From SHZI01 sp031395645 (lineage in GTDB: Bacteria > Pseudomonadota > Gammaproteobacteria > Steroidobacterales > GCA-2729495): a stretch of 64,000 nucleotides of DNA. The notes below the pieces were generated by a model. That model saw only the letters and a program-made list of their open reading frames with translations. It was not told where the DNA came from and did no database searches. A program made the translations under genes and the position numbers. Below are positions 27,433 through 37,174 of the stretch, one piece after another. Each line of letters opens with the position of its first letter. The stretch's first letter is position 1. The stretch covers positions 23,806-87,805 of the forward strand of contig JANNJM010000008.1 of the NCBI GenBank assembly GCA_031395645.1, in the 5' to 3' direction.

Positions 27433-27591
27433 CTATCGCCGGACCTGCTGTTTTTGCTTCTCGTGCTCAGCCCAAGCCTTCGCCGCTGACAACTTGCTAA
27501 AACTCCGCGTCGTGTCCGGTTCATGGGTATTGCGGACAACGACTTGATACCGGACCCGCCCGGCTCCACCTCGCGTGCGAATCAGCACCAT
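27433..27591 (-). CDS. 52-aa integrase arm-domain-like small protein
   Basis: A short protein, MVLIRTRGGAGRVRYQVVVR and then SFSKLSAAKAWAEHEKQK, whose strand-strand-strand-helix pattern matches the N-terminal arm-DNA-binding domain of tyrosine integrases. A GGCGAGGAGATC ribosome site eight bases before the ATG supports this start. It stops cleanly after KQQVRR, with no core-binding or catalytic domain following. It could be a free DNA-binding regulator or the N-terminal stump of a lost integrase. Confidence 0.55.
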   Translation of the reverse strand: MVLIRTRGGAGRVRYQVVVRNTHEPDTTRSFSKLSAAKAWAEHEKQKQQVRR

Positions 27592-28015
27592 CGTGATCTC
27601 CTCGCCAGTGTTCCCCAAGCAGCTGAGGCAAAGCGGGAGGAGCTCCGTCGCCGCCAACCGCTGCCCTCGTCCACCATACGCTTCTGCGCCGGACTCCTCG
27701 GACTTTTCGCGCCAGCGTGCGGCTGGCGCGCTTGCCCGTTGGCGCTCCGCCGAGGGAACGGGCGTTCCCGGCGCGCAGATTTCGACCGAAGTGTCTGCCA
27801 GCGCTGCGCTATGGGCGCAGTGTCAAGCTCGCTTTCTTCACGAATTCCCGACTTACTGAGCACGACCGATCACCCCCCACTTTGCCACCCTGCGACCGCA
27901 GACCTTTCCGGTCCGACGGCTGACCCCATTCGTCTTTGACACCCGCGGCCGTCACCCCAATTCTCCCCGCCGCGCCACACGCGCGGCACGGTACGGCCAA
28001 GGAGTCGGGACGGCA
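27592..28015. promoter_or_regulatory. Leader of the conjugation operon with a 7-bp palindrome
   Basis: A 424-base gap. A perfect inverted repeat GCCGCGC-CACAC-GCGCGGC at 27969-27987 lies 28 bases before the traG start, next to the AAGGAG ribosome site (27999-28004). It could be an operator for a regulator of the tra/trb operon, such as the ribbon-helix-helix protein encoded second in that operon. No promoter hexamers stand out. Confidence 0.4.
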
Positions 28016-30001
28016 ATGACGGCGGGCAAGATCCTCATCGGCCAGGTCCTTCTGGTACTCGCCATCGTCGTGCTGGGGACCGCCGTGGCGACTGAGTGGA
28101 CGGCTTGGCAGCTGGGCTTCCAGCGCCGGCTGGGATCACCTTGGTTTCAGGTGCAGGGCCTGCCGGTCTACTACCCCTGGCGGCTCTTCGAGTGGTGGTT
28201 TGTCTACGAGGCCTACGCGCCCCGGGTGTTCAACACCGGCGGCCTGATCGCCGGCGGCAGCGGCCTGCTCGGCGCCCTGGCGGCCATCCTCGGTTCGGTG
28301 TGGCGGGCCCGCCAGTCGCGCCTCGTTACCACCTACGGTTCCGCCCGCTGGGCGACTCCCTGCGACGTCGCGCAGGCCGGCCTGACGCAACCGGCGGGGG
28401 TTTTTCTGGGGAGGGTGGGGCAGAGCTACCTGCGCCACGACGGCCCGGAGCACGTCATGGCCTTTGCGCCAACGCGCTCCGGCAAAGGCGTCGGGCTCGT
28501 GGTGCCGACGCTGCTCACTTGGCCCGGCTCCGCGGTCATTCACGACATTAAGGGCGAGAACTGGCAGCTGACCGCCGGCTGGCGGTCGAAGAGTTCGCAC
28601 TGCCTGCTGTTCAACCCGACCGACGCGCGCTCGGCCGCCTACAACCCGCTGCTCGAGGTTCGCCAGGGCGTCCACGAAGTCCGCGACGTGCAGAACATCG
28701 CCGACATCCTGGTCGACCCGGAGGGTGCGCTGGAGCGGCGCAACCACTGGGAGAAGACCTCCCACGCGCTCCTGGTGGGCGCCATCCTGCACGTGCTCTA
28801 CGCCGAACCGGACAAGACGCTCCGCGGCGTGGTGAATTTCCTGTCGGACCCGGCGCGGACCTTTGAGCAGACGCTGTGGGCGATGATGGCCACGCCGCAC
28901 GTGGCGGGTGCGCCCCACCCGGTGGTGGCCTCCGCCGCCCGGGAGGTGTTGAACAAGAGCGACAACGAGCGCTCCGGCGTGCTCTCCACGGCCATGAGTT
29001 TTCTGGGCCTGTACCGGGACCCGACGGTGGCGGCGGTGACCGCCCGGTGCGACTGGCGGATCGCGGACCTGGTGGAGGGCCCGCACCCGGTCTCGCTGTA
29101 CCTGGTGGTACCGCCGTCGGACATCTCGCGGACCAAGCCGCTCATTCGGCTGCTGCTGAACCAAATCGGGCGGCGCCTGACCGAGTCGCTGGAGGTGCGT
29201 GGGCGCGCGGGCCGACCGCTGCTCTTGATGCTGGACGAGTTTCCGGCACTGGGGCGACTGGATTTCTTCGAGTCGGCGCTGGCGTTCATGGCGGGCTACG
29301 GGCTGCGCGCGGTGCTGATTGCGCAGTCGCTAAACCAGATTGAGAAGGCCTACGGGCCGAACCACGCCATCCTGGACAACTGCCACGTGCGCGTCGCCTT
29401 CGCCACCAACGACGAGCGCACCGCCCGGCGGATCTCGGACGCCTTGGGCACGGCCACCGAACTCCGTGCCCAGCGCAACTACGCCGGTCACCGCCTGGCG
29501 CCGTGGCTGGGTCACCTGATGGTCTCGCGCCAGGAGTCGGCGCGGGCGCTGCTCACGCCCGGCGAGGTCATGCAGCTGCCACCGGACGAGGAGATCGTCA
29601 TGGTCGCCGGCCACCCGCCGGTGCGGGCCCACAAGCTCCGCTACTACGAGGACCGCAACTTCACCCGGCGCCTGCTGCCGCCGCCGGTGTTGTCAGACAC
29701 CGCCTACGCCGACCGGCCCGCCCCGCGGGCCGACGACTGGACCGGACGCGCCGTCGCCGTGCCCGCTGCCGTGAGCCCGTTACCCCCCGGGTTCGTCGGC
29801 GGGGACGGCGATGGCGGACTCCGGCGTGCCACCGAACCGGACGCGTGGTTGGACGGAATTGAACCGCGCGTGCTTCGAGCCGAGGACGCTCTGGTGGACG
29901 AGCCGCTCTCGCCAGCGGGTGAGCGCCGGCTGCCAGCGCGCGCGTTCGGCCGCACGGCACGCCTGGCCGCCCTCGACCCGGGCGATGGGATTCCGCTGTG
30001 A
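28016..30001 (+). CDS. traG: TraG/VirD4-type conjugative coupling protein
   Basis: A 661-residue inner-membrane ATPase that delivers the relaxase-DNA complex to the mating channel. Transmembrane segments lie at about 8-27 and 72-95. The Walker A motif APTRSGKGVG is at 151-160, followed by the family signature HDIKGENWQLTAGWRS, and the Walker B motif LLLMLDEFPALGRL is near 401. It is first in the transfer operon; the next gene starts inside its stop codon. Confidence 0.96.
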   Translation: MTAGKILIGQVLLVLAIVVLGTAVATEWTAWQLGFQRRLGSPWFQVQGLPVYYPWRLFEWWFVYEAYAPRVFNTGGLIAGGSGLLGALAAILGSVWRARQSRLVTTYGSARWATPCDVAQAGLTQPAGVFLGRVGQSYLRHDGPEHVMAFAPTRSGKGVGLVVPTLLTWPGSAVIHDIKGENWQLTAGWRSKSSHCLLFNPTDARSAAYNPLLEVRQGVHEVRDVQNIADILVDPEGALERRNHWEKTSHALLVGAILHVLYAEPDKTLRGVVNFLSDPARTFEQTLWAMMATPHVAGAPHPVVASAAREVLNKSDNERSGVLSTAMSFLGLYRDPTVAAVTARCDWRIADLVEGPHPVSLYLVVPPSDISRTKPLIRLLLNQIGRRLTESLEVRGRAGRPLLLMLDEFPALGRLDFFESALAFMAGYGLRAVLIAQSLNQIEKAYGPNHAILDNCHVRVAFATNDERTARRISDALGTATELRAQRNYAGHRLAPWLGHLMVSRQESARALLTPGEVMQLPPDEEIVMVAGHPPVRAHKLRYYEDRNFTRRLLPPPVLSDTAYADRPAPRADDWTGRAVAVPAAVSPLPPGFVGGDGDGGLRRATEPDAWLDGIEPRVLRAEDALVDEPLSPAGERRLPARAFGRTARLAALDPGDGIPL

Positions 30002-30456
30002 GGCACGCCCGCTTGAATGTCTTTCTGGAGAGCGAGCACGCGCGCCGGCTGACGGAACTGGCCACGCTGCGCGGCCTGTCCAAGTCGAGCCTGGTCGCCG
30101 CGGCGCTGGCCGCCTTCCTCTTGCCCGAGGGGGCGAACCAGCGCGAGGCCGCCATCGCCAAGCGCCTGGATCAACTCACCCGCCAGGGCGAGCGCCTCGC
30201 CGAGCACCAGGAGATCGGCCTGGAGACCTTGGCGCTCTTCGTCCGTTACACGCTGGCGGTCTCGCCGCCGGTCAGCGCGGACCAGCAGGACGCGGCCCGC
30301 GCCCAGGGCGAGGCGCGGTTCGCCCGCTTCGTCGAGCAGCTGGGCCGCCACCTGCAACGCGGCGGCAGCCTGGTCGAGCGCGTGCACGCCGAGATCCGGC
30401 CGGACGCGGCCGAGTTTCTGGATCCCGACCCGGCGCCCAACGAGGCCGTGCCATGA
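29998..30456 (+). CDS. Ribbon-helix-helix (CopG-like) protein of the trb operon
   Basis: A 152-residue protein with an N-terminal ribbon-helix-helix pattern (RLNVFLESEHARRLTELATLRGLSKSSLVAAALAAFLL) and a helical C-terminus. A CopG-family gene between traG and trbB is standard in trb-type integrative elements, where it may autoregulate transfer. The GTG start overlaps the traG stop (GTGA), and its stop overlaps the trbB start (ATGA). Confidence 0.85.
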   Translation: MRHARLNVFLESEHARRLTELATLRGLSKSSLVAAALAAFLLPEGANQREAAIAKRLDQLTRQGERLAEHQEIGLETLALFVRYTLAVSPPVSADQQDAARAQGEARFARFVEQLGRHLQRGGSLVERVHAEIRPDAAEFLDPDPAPNEAVP

Positions 30457-31454
30457 CCGAGCCGCTGATGTCGCCGCTCACGTCCGCCGCCCTGGTGCTC
30501 GACCGGCAGAGTCGCATGCTCCGGAGTGCACTGGGGCCGGTGATTGCCGGCGCGCTGGCCGACCCGGACATCGTGGAGATTCTGCTCAACCCCGACGGTT
30601 CCCTGTGGTTTGACCGGCTGGGGGCGGGGCGCACGCCGTCGGGGATCACGATGCCGGCGGCCGCGGCCGAACGGATCATCCGGTTGGTGGCCTCGCACGT
30701 GCACCAGGAGGTGCACGCCGGCGCGCCGCTGGTCTCGGCCGAACTGCCCGAGACCGGCGAGCGGTTTGAGGGCCTGCTGCCGCCGATCGTGCGCGCGCCG
30801 ACCTTTGCGATTCGCAAGCGTTCGGCCGGGGTCATTCCCTTGAGCCGCTACGTCACGACCGGCGTCCTCACCGCGGCGCAGGCCACCTTTCTGCAGGGTG
30901 CCGTCTGGAGTCGCGCCAACATCGTCATCGCCGGCGGCACCTCCACCGGCAAGACCACGCTGGCGAATGCGCTGCTGCAGGAAGTGGCGGCCACCGGCGA
31001 CCGGGTCATCGTCCTCGAGGACACGGTCGAGCTGCAGTGCCTGGCCGACGACCACGTGCCGCTCCGCACGCGCCCGGGCGTGGTCTCCATGGCCGACCTG
31101 GTGCGTTCCACCTTGCGCCTGCGACCCGATCGCATCGTGGTGGGGGAGGTGCGCGGCGCCGAGGCCCTCGACCTGCTCAAGTCCTGGGGCACCGGCCACC
31201 CGGGCGGCATCGCCACGTTGCACGCGGGCTCCGCCCGCGGCGCGCTGACTCGCCTGGAGCAACTGATTCAGGAAACCGTCATCACCGTGCCCCGCGCCCT
31301 GATCGCCGAGGCGGTGGACGTCGTCGTGTTCATCGCCGGGCGCGGCCAGCGCCGGCGGGTTGAAGAGATCGTGCGGGTGGTTGGGCTCACCCCGGACGGT
31401 TACCACCTGGAGCCCGTTGCTGAACAGCCGGGAGATGCGCATGTTGAGGACTGA
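30453..31454 (+). CDS. trbB: P-type conjugative transfer ATPase TrbB
   Basis: A 333-residue VirB11-type ATPase that powers pilus assembly and substrate transfer. The Walker A motif GGTSTGKTTLA lies near residues 162-172, an Asp box at VIVLEDTVELQ, a Walker B-like segment at RIVVGEVRGAEALDLL, and the His box at GHPGGIATLHAGSA. The ATG at 30453 gives the usual family length; a longer open frame to 29811 is only the traG region read in another frame. Confidence 0.95.
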   Translation: MTEPLMSPLTSAALVLDRQSRMLRSALGPVIAGALADPDIVEILLNPDGSLWFDRLGAGRTPSGITMPAAAAERIIRLVASHVHQEVHAGAPLVSAELPETGERFEGLLPPIVRAPTFAIRKRSAGVIPLSRYVTTGVLTAAQATFLQGAVWSRANIVIAGGTSTGKTTLANALLQEVAATGDRVIVLEDTVELQCLADDHVPLRTRPGVVSMADLVRSTLRLRPDRIVVGEVRGAEALDLLKSWGTGHPGGIATLHAGSARGALTRLEQLIQETVITVPRALIAEAVDVVVFIAGRGQRRRVEEIVRVVGLTPDGYHLEPVAEQPGDAHVED

Positions 31455-31773
31455 TCGTGATCGATACCGACCCGCCCGTGGGGCGTTGCTGGTGCCCCTG
31501 TCGTTGCTGGTGGTTGCTCAGGCTCAAGCGGCCGGCTCCAACATGCCCTGGGAGGCGCCGTTGCAGGCGGTGCTCGACTCGGTGCAGGGGCCGGTCGCCC
31601 GCATCATCGCGGTGATGGTCATCATCGTCACGGGCTTGACGCTCGCCTTCGGTGACACCAGCGGCGGCTTCCGGCGGCTGATCCAGATTGTCTTTGGCCT
31701 GTCAATCGCCTTTGCCGCCTCGACGTTCTTCTTGAGCTTCTTCAGCTTCGCCGGCGGGGCGCTGGTCGCGTGA
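31441..31773 (+). CDS. trbC: Pilin-type transfer protein TrbC
   Basis: A 110-residue VirB2-like pilin precursor. It has an Arg-rich lead, a signal helix (LLVPLSLLVVAQAQA), then two hydrophobic helices in the mature part (about 58-75 and 85-105). The ATG at 31441 sits behind a GGGAG site and overlaps the trbB end; ATG 31435 is an alternative. Confidence 0.85.
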   Translation: MLRTDRDRYRPARGALLVPLSLLVVAQAQAAGSNMPWEAPLQAVLDSVQGPVARIIAVMVIIVTGLTLAFGDTSGGFRRLIQIVFGLSIAFAASTFFLSFFSFAGGALVA

Positions 31774-32045
31774 CGGACCTCACCGGGAGTTTGGCCGACG
31801 GCTTTGAAGTGCCGCTGCACCGCTCACTCACCGAGCCGATTTTGCTCGGCGGGGCGCCCCGGCCGCTGGCGATTGTCAGCGGCACCCTGGCCGCCGCGGT
31901 CGGCATCGGGCTGCAGTTCTGGGTGCTCGGCGCCGGTCTGGCGGTGGTGGGCCACACGCTGCCGGTCTGGGGGGCGAAGACCGACCCGCAGTTTCTGGAG
32001 GTGTTTGCCCGGCACCTCAAGTACCCGACACACCTGGAGGTCTGA
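31770..32045 (+). CDS. trbD: TrbD transfer protein
   Basis: A 91-residue VirB3-like inner-membrane protein. It opens with the typical FEVPLHRSLTEPILLGGAPR motif, then has one or two hydrophobic helices (about 33-63). The GTG start overlaps the trbC stop. Confidence 0.93.
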   Translation: MTDLTGSLADGFEVPLHRSLTEPILLGGAPRPLAIVSGTLAAAVGIGLQFWVLGAGLAVVGHTLPVWGAKTDPQFLEVFARHLKYPTHLEV

Positions 32046-32048
32046 CCG

Positions 32049-34493
32049 GTGTTGTCCCTGACCGAGTATCGCAAGCGACCGCGCGCTCTGGCCGACTACC
32101 TGCCTTGGGCGGGACTGGCGGCCCCGGGCGTGGTCTTGAACAAGGACGGCGCGTTTCAGCGCACGGCCCGCTTTCGGGGGCCGGACCTGGACAGCGCCAG
32201 TGACAGCGAACTGCTGGCCGCCACCGCGCGCCTCAACAACGCCTTGAAGCGCCTTGGCTCCGGCTGGGCGCTGGGCGTGGAGGCCGCCCGGCGGCCGGCG
32301 GCGGCCTACCCGGTGGAGGATTTTCCGGACGCGCTCTCCCTGATGGTGGACGAAGAGCGCCGCGCCGCCTTCGAGTCAGCGGGCACTCACTTCGAGAGCG
32401 CTTACCACCTGACCCTGGTCTGGCTGCCGCCGCCCGAGTCTCGGGCGCGCGCCACCCAGTGGCTGTTCGAGCAGCCGGCGCGGGCCAGCGTCGATTGGCG
32501 CGAGCAGCTGGCCGCCTTCGTGACCGCCACCGACCGGTTGTTGTCGCTGTTGGAGAGTGCCCTGCCCGAAGTGCAGTGGCTCACCGATGCCGAGACACTG
32601 ACGTACCTGCACGCCTGCGTCTCGAACACTCGGCACCCGGTGGCGGTGCCCGAGGTGCCGTTTCATCTGGATGCGCTGCTGGCGGATGCGCCGTTGGCGG
32701 GTGGCTTGAGCCCGATGCTGGGCGATCAACACCTGCGGGTGCTGACCGTGCGGGGCTTTCCGGCGACCACCTGGCCGGGACTACTCGATGACCTCAATCA
32801 CCTCGGCTTCGCCTACCGCTGGACCACGCGCTTTATCTGCCTGGACAAGGCGGCCGCCGAGCACGAACTCACCACGCTCCGCCGCCACTGGTTCAGCAAG
32901 CGCAAGGGGCTGGTGGCGATGCTGCGCGAGACGCTGACCCAGGAGGCGAGCCCGCTGGTGGACTCCGATGCCGACAACCAGGCGGCCGACGCGGACCAGG
33001 CGCTCCAGGAACTGGGCAGCGACGCGGTGGCCTACGGCTACGTGACCGCCACCGTGGTGGTGAGCGATCCCGACCCGGCGGTGGCGGACGAGCAGCGCAA
33101 AGCCGTCGAGCGGGTGATTCAGGGCCGGGGTTTCGTCACGGTCCCCGAGTCGTTCAACGCCGTGGAGGCCTGGCTGTCGTCGTTGCCAGGACAGGTCTAC
33201 GCCAACGTTCGTCAGCCGCTGATCTCGACGCTTAATCTGGCCCACCTCATGCCGTTTTCCGCGGTCTGGGCCGGGCCGGAGCGCAACGCCCATCTCAACG
33301 GCGCGCCGCTCATGGTCACGCGCACCGGCGGGGCGACGCCGTTTCGGCTGGTGACCCACGTGGGCGACGTGGGCCACACCCTGGTGGTGGGCCCCACCGG
33401 CGCCGGCAAGTCCGTGCTGCTCGCCATGCTGGCTCTGCAGTTTCGCCGTTACCCCGGAGCGCGGCTCTTTGTCTTCGACAAGGGCGGTTCGGTGCGCGCC
33501 ACCGTGCTCGGGCTCGGTGGCGAGCACTACGACCTGGGCGCGGAGGGCGCCATCGCCTTTCAGCCGCTGGCTCGCATTGATGACTCCACCGAGCGTGCCT
33601 GGGCGGCCGAGTGGCTGGCCACGCTGCTGGTCCACGAAGGCGTGGATCTGACCCCCGCCGTCAAGGACGCCGTGTGGTCGGCGCTCGGCAGTCTGTCGTC
33701 GGCGCCGGTCGTGGAGCGCACGCTGACCGGGCTCTCGATCCTGCTGCAGTCTCACGACCTGCGCCAGGCGCTGCAGCCCTACACGCTGAGCGGCGCCCAC
33801 GGGCGGCTGCTCGACGCGGATCAGGACCGGCTCGGCGCGTCGGCGGTGCAGGGCTTTGAGATGGAAGCGCTGATGCACGGCAAAAGTGCCGTGCTGCCGG
33901 TGCTGACGTACCTGTTTCACCGGCTGGAGGCTCGCTTTGACGGCGCGCCGACCTTGCTGATTCTCGACGAGGCCTGGGTGTTTCTGGACGACCCGGCCTT
34001 CGCCGGGCGGATCCGCGAGTGGCTCAAAACCTTGCGCAAGCGCAACGTGGCCGTGATCTTCGCCACCCAGTCGCTGGCCGACATCGGCCGCTCGTCGATC
34101 GCGCCGGTCCTGATTGAGAGCTGCCCGAGCCGGATCTTCCTGCCCTCGCCGCAGGCGACTGAGCCCCAGCTCAAAACGATCTACCAGGGCTTCGGGCTCA
34201 ACGACCGGCAGATCGGGATCATTGCCCGGGCCACACCCAAGCGCGAGTACTACTACCAGTCGGCGCTCGGCGCCCGGCTCTTTGATCTGGACCTGGGACC
34301 CATCGCTCTGGCGTTTGCGGGCGCTTCGACGCCCGCCGACCAACGGGCCATTGACTCTATATATGAGTCGTTCAGCAGCCCGCCTGCCGCCGCACAGTTT
34401 GCTGTGGCGTGGCTGCGCCACCGCGGCCTGGCCTGGGCCGCGGTCCTGGCCGAAAACTTTTCCGCCATCACTTCAAACGGGAGATCCTCATGA
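32049..34493 (+). CDS. trbE: TrbE mating-channel ATPase
   Basis: An 814-residue VirB4-type ATPase. The N-terminus is the VirB4 lead (LSLTEYRKRPRALADYLPWAG). Walker A VGPTGAGKSVLLAM lies near residues 446-459 and Walker B LLILDEAWVFLDD near 636-648. Full length for the family. The GTG start is three bases after trbD, and the stop overlaps the trbJ start. Confidence 0.95.
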   Translation: MLSLTEYRKRPRALADYLPWAGLAAPGVVLNKDGAFQRTARFRGPDLDSASDSELLAATARLNNALKRLGSGWALGVEAARRPAAAYPVEDFPDALSLMVDEERRAAFESAGTHFESAYHLTLVWLPPPESRARATQWLFEQPARASVDWREQLAAFVTATDRLLSLLESALPEVQWLTDAETLTYLHACVSNTRHPVAVPEVPFHLDALLADAPLAGGLSPMLGDQHLRVLTVRGFPATTWPGLLDDLNHLGFAYRWTTRFICLDKAAAEHELTTLRRHWFSKRKGLVAMLRETLTQEASPLVDSDADNQAADADQALQELGSDAVAYGYVTATVVVSDPDPAVADEQRKAVERVIQGRGFVTVPESFNAVEAWLSSLPGQVYANVRQPLISTLNLAHLMPFSAVWAGPERNAHLNGAPLMVTRTGGATPFRLVTHVGDVGHTLVVGPTGAGKSVLLAMLALQFRRYPGARLFVFDKGGSVRATVLGLGGEHYDLGAEGAIAFQPLARIDDSTERAWAAEWLATLLVHEGVDLTPAVKDAVWSALGSLSSAPVVERTLTGLSILLQSHDLRQALQPYTLSGAHGRLLDADQDRLGASAVQGFEMEALMHGKSAVLPVLTYLFHRLEARFDGAPTLLILDEAWVFLDDPAFAGRIREWLKTLRKRNVAVIFATQSLADIGRSSIAPVLIESCPSRIFLPSPQATEPQLKTIYQGFGLNDRQIGIIARATPKREYYYQSALGARLFDLDLGPIALAFAGASTPADQRAIDSIYESFSSPPAAAQFAVAWLRHRGLAWAAVLAENFSAITSNGRSS

Positions 34494-35221
34494 ACGCATT
34501 GCAACGCTGTCTGATCGTGACGTGGCTGTTGACGGGCCTGGCCGTGCCGGCCCACGCCCAGTGGGTCGTTACCGATCCCGGCAACCTGGTGCAGAACGTA
34601 CTGACCGCGGCCCGCAGCCTGCTGCAGGTCAAGAACCAGGTCGAGCAGCTGAAGCACGAGGCGCAGTCGCTGCAGAACGAGGCGCGGAACCTGCGCGCGC
34701 TGGACTACAACTCGCTCGGTGACCTGCGGCGGGCGCTCGAGGCGACCGATCGGCTGATCGCCGAGGCGGAGGGACTGGGTTTTGAGGTGAGCCGGGTCGA
34801 GCAGCAGTTCAAAACGCTCTACCCGGACACCTACGACCCCAACCTGCCGGGCTCGCGGCTGCTGACCGATGCCCGCGAACACTGGCGCAACGCCCTCGAA
34901 GCGCTGCGCACTGCCGTGCGGGTTCAGGCCCAAGTCCAGGAGAACTTCCAAACCGACGAGTCGGTGCTCGGGGATCTGGTCACGCGCAGTCAGGGCGCGG
35001 CTGGCGCCCTGGAGGCCACCCAGGCTGGCAATCAGTTGTTAGCGCTGTCGATCCGCCAGCAGCTGCAGGCTCAGCAGCTCGCCATCAGCGAGGGGCGGGC
35101 GGTGGCGGCGGAATCGGCACGCACGGTGGCCGCGGCCGAGCGGGCCCGGGCCGTGCGCGTGAAGTTCCTCGGTGCCGGCACGCGCTACACGCCGGCCGCC
35201 GTCGAGATGTTCGCGCCGTAG
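34490..35221 (+). CDS. trbJ: TrbJ transfer protein
   Basis: A 243-residue exported VirB5-like protein with a signal peptide ending AHA-QW, then coiled-coil-rich sequence (residues 35-80 and 165-225). It opens with the family's typical VTDPGNLVQNVLTAARSL. VirB5-like proteins sit at the pilus tip or base. Its ATG overlaps the trbE stop. Confidence 0.93.
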   Translation: MNALQRCLIVTWLLTGLAVPAHAQWVVTDPGNLVQNVLTAARSLLQVKNQVEQLKHEAQSLQNEARNLRALDYNSLGDLRRALEATDRLIAEAEGLGFEVSRVEQQFKTLYPDTYDPNLPGSRLLTDAREHWRNALEALRTAVRVQAQVQENFQTDESVLGDLVTRSQGAAGALEATQAGNQLLALSIRQQLQAQQLAISEGRAVAAESARTVAAAERARAVRVKFLGAGTRYTPAAVEMFAP

Positions 35222-35256
35222 CCATTCACTGACCCGCACTCACCCGGTTCTGCCCC

Positions 35257-36465
35257 ATGGACAATCTCGGCGTCATCGACCGCTTCCTGGCGATCTTCAC
35301 CCAGTACATCGACTCCGGGTTTGGCCTGTTGGGCGGGGAGGTCGCCTGGCTGACCGGCATCCTGGTCGCCCTCGACGTGACGCTCGCCGGACTCTTCTGG
35401 GCGATGGGCGGCACGGACGACGTCATCGCCAAGCTCCTGAAGAAGATCCTCTATGTCGGCGCCTTCGCCTTCATCCTCAACAACTTCAATCAGCTGTCCG
35501 GAATTCTCTTTCACTCGTTTGCCGGACTCGGGCTCACCGCCACCGGTTCCGCCCTGACCGAAGCGGAGCTGCTGCAGCCGGGGCGTCTTGCCGCGGTCGG
35601 CGTGGAAGCCGGACGGCCGTTGCTCGCCCAGATCGGCGACCTGGCCGGTTTTCCCGAGGTGTTTTTGAACATCGATAGCATTGCCGTGCTGTTTCTGGCC
35701 TGGCTGGTGGTGATCGTCAGCTTCTTCGTGCTGGCGGTCCAGCTGTTCGTGACCTTGATCGAGTTCAAGCTGACGACGCTGGCGGGTTTCATTCTGGTGC
35801 CCTTTGCCTTGTGGAACCGGACGGCGTTTCTCGCCGAGCGGGTGCTGGGCAATGTGGTGGCGTCCGGGATCAAGGTGCTGGTGCTGGCGGTGATTGTCGG
35901 CATCGGCAGCGGCATCTTTGGCGAGTTCACGGCGCCCACCGGCACCGATCCCAGCCTCGACGTGGCGCTCGCCACCATGCTCGGCGCTCTGGCGCTGTTT
36001 GGGCTCGGCATCTTCGGTCCCGGCATTGCCGCCGGTCTGGTCGCGGGCGCGCCGCAACTGGGCGCCGGTGCGGCGGCCGGCACGGCGCTCGCGGCCACCG
36101 GCCTCGCCGTGGCGGGCGGCGCTGCCGTGGCGGGCGGTGCGCGTCTCGCCGCCGGTGGAGCGAGTGCCGGCCTCAGTGCCGCCAGCACGCTGAAAGGGCG
36201 CGCGGCCAGCGCCGTGGCGGCCGTCACCGGTGGCGCACGAGCGGGGCCCGCGTCTGGTGCCGCCGCCAGCGCAATGGCCGGCGCCTCGAGTGCCGCAGCG
36301 GGTGGCTCATCAGCCACTACCAGCAGCAGCAATGCGCCGGGCTGGGCGCGCCGGCTTGCGTCCCGCCAGGCCGTGACCCAGGGCATCGCGACCGCCGTCC
36401 ACACCGTGCGCGGCGCGGACGCCGGCGGGGCCGGTGCCAGCCCGTCATTACGCCAGGAGGACTGA
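35257..36465 (+). CDS. trbL: TrbL polytopic channel protein
   Basis: A 402-residue VirB6-like inner-membrane protein, with about six hydrophobic helices between residues 20 and 290 and an Ala/Gly/Ser-rich cytosolic tail. FGLLGGEVAWLTGILVALDVTLAGLFW is a typical family opening. It starts 35 bases after trbJ. Confidence 0.94.
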   Translation: MDNLGVIDRFLAIFTQYIDSGFGLLGGEVAWLTGILVALDVTLAGLFWAMGGTDDVIAKLLKKILYVGAFAFILNNFNQLSGILFHSFAGLGLTATGSALTEAELLQPGRLAAVGVEAGRPLLAQIGDLAGFPEVFLNIDSIAVLFLAWLVVIVSFFVLAVQLFVTLIEFKLTTLAGFILVPFALWNRTAFLAERVLGNVVASGIKVLVLAVIVGIGSGIFGEFTAPTGTDPSLDVALATMLGALALFGLGIFGPGIAAGLVAGAPQLGAGAAAGTALAATGLAVAGGAAVAGGARLAAGGASAGLSAASTLKGRAASAVAAVTGGARAGPASGAAASAMAGASSAAAGGSSATTSSSNAPGWARRLASRQAVTQGIATAVHTVRGADAGGAGASPSLRQED

Positions 36466-36468
36466 ACC

Positions 36469-37161
36469 GTGCGCTTTCGACGACCCAGTGTCCGTTACTC
36501 GACCACGCCGCCACCGGCCACGCCCTACCAGGCCGCCCAGCAGCTCTGGGACGAGCGCATCGGCGGCGCCCGCGTCCAGGCGTTGAACTGGCGGCGGATG
36601 GCCTTCGGCTGTCTGGTCCTCGCCTTTTTCGTCGCGGGCGGCCTGCTGGCCCAGCTCGGCCGGTCGACCGTCACGCCCTACGTGGTGGAGGTCGACCGGC
36701 TGGGTGCGGTGCGGGCGGTGGGACCTGCCACCGAGACCTACCGGCCCAGTGAGGCGCAGCTCGCCTACCACCTGGAGCAGTTCATTCGCCGCGTGCGGGC
36801 GCGGTCCATCGATCCGATCGTGCTCCGCGACAACTGGCTGGGCGCTTACGACACGGTCACCGATCGCGCCGCGGCCACGTTGAATGACTACGCCCGGACC
36901 AACGACCCCTTCGCTAGGGTCGGGCAGACCTCGGTGGCGGTGGAGGTCACGAGCGTGGTCCGCGCCTCGGAGAACTCGTTTCAGGTGCGCTGGATCGAGC
37001 GCGCCTACGCCAACGGGGCGCTGGCCACCACCGAACGGTGGACGGCCATTCTCACCGTGCTGCTCAACCCGCCACGCGACGAGCAACGCCTGCGCCAAAA
37101 CCCCTTGGGAATCTATGTCGATGGTCTGAACTGGAGCCGGGAGCTGAACGCGACCGGTTGA
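36469..37161 (+). CDS. trbF: TrbF transfer protein
   Basis: A 230-residue VirB8-like protein with a short cytosolic lead, one transmembrane helix (about 44-62) and a periplasmic domain that nucleates the channel. YQAAQQLWDERIGGARVQALNWR at the start is the family signature. GTG start, three bases after trbL. Confidence 0.95.
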   Translation: MRFRRPSVRYSTTPPPATPYQAAQQLWDERIGGARVQALNWRRMAFGCLVLAFFVAGGLLAQLGRSTVTPYVVEVDRLGAVRAVGPATETYRPSEAQLAYHLEQFIRRVRARSIDPIVLRDNWLGAYDTVTDRAAATLNDYARTNDPFARVGQTSVAVEVTSVVRASENSFQVRWIERAYANGALATTERWTAILTVLLNPPRDEQRLRQNPLGIYVDGLNWSRELNATG

Positions 37162-37174
37162 AGGAGTACCCCCT

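Noticed and set aside
28136..29164. A 342-codon frame antisense to traG
   Set aside because: It is the complement of the conserved coupling-protein gene and has no domain character.
29811..30452. Upstream extension of trbB
   Set aside because: The extension runs through traG and the ribbon-helix-helix gene in another frame; the ATG at 30453 gives the normal length.
30246..31442. A 398-codon frame antisense to trbB
   Set aside because: Shadow of a certain gene.
32781..34421. A 546-codon open frame antisense to trbE
   Set aside because: It mirrors a clear VirB4-type ATPase gene; its Arg/Gln/His-rich composition is that of a shadow in GC-rich DNA.
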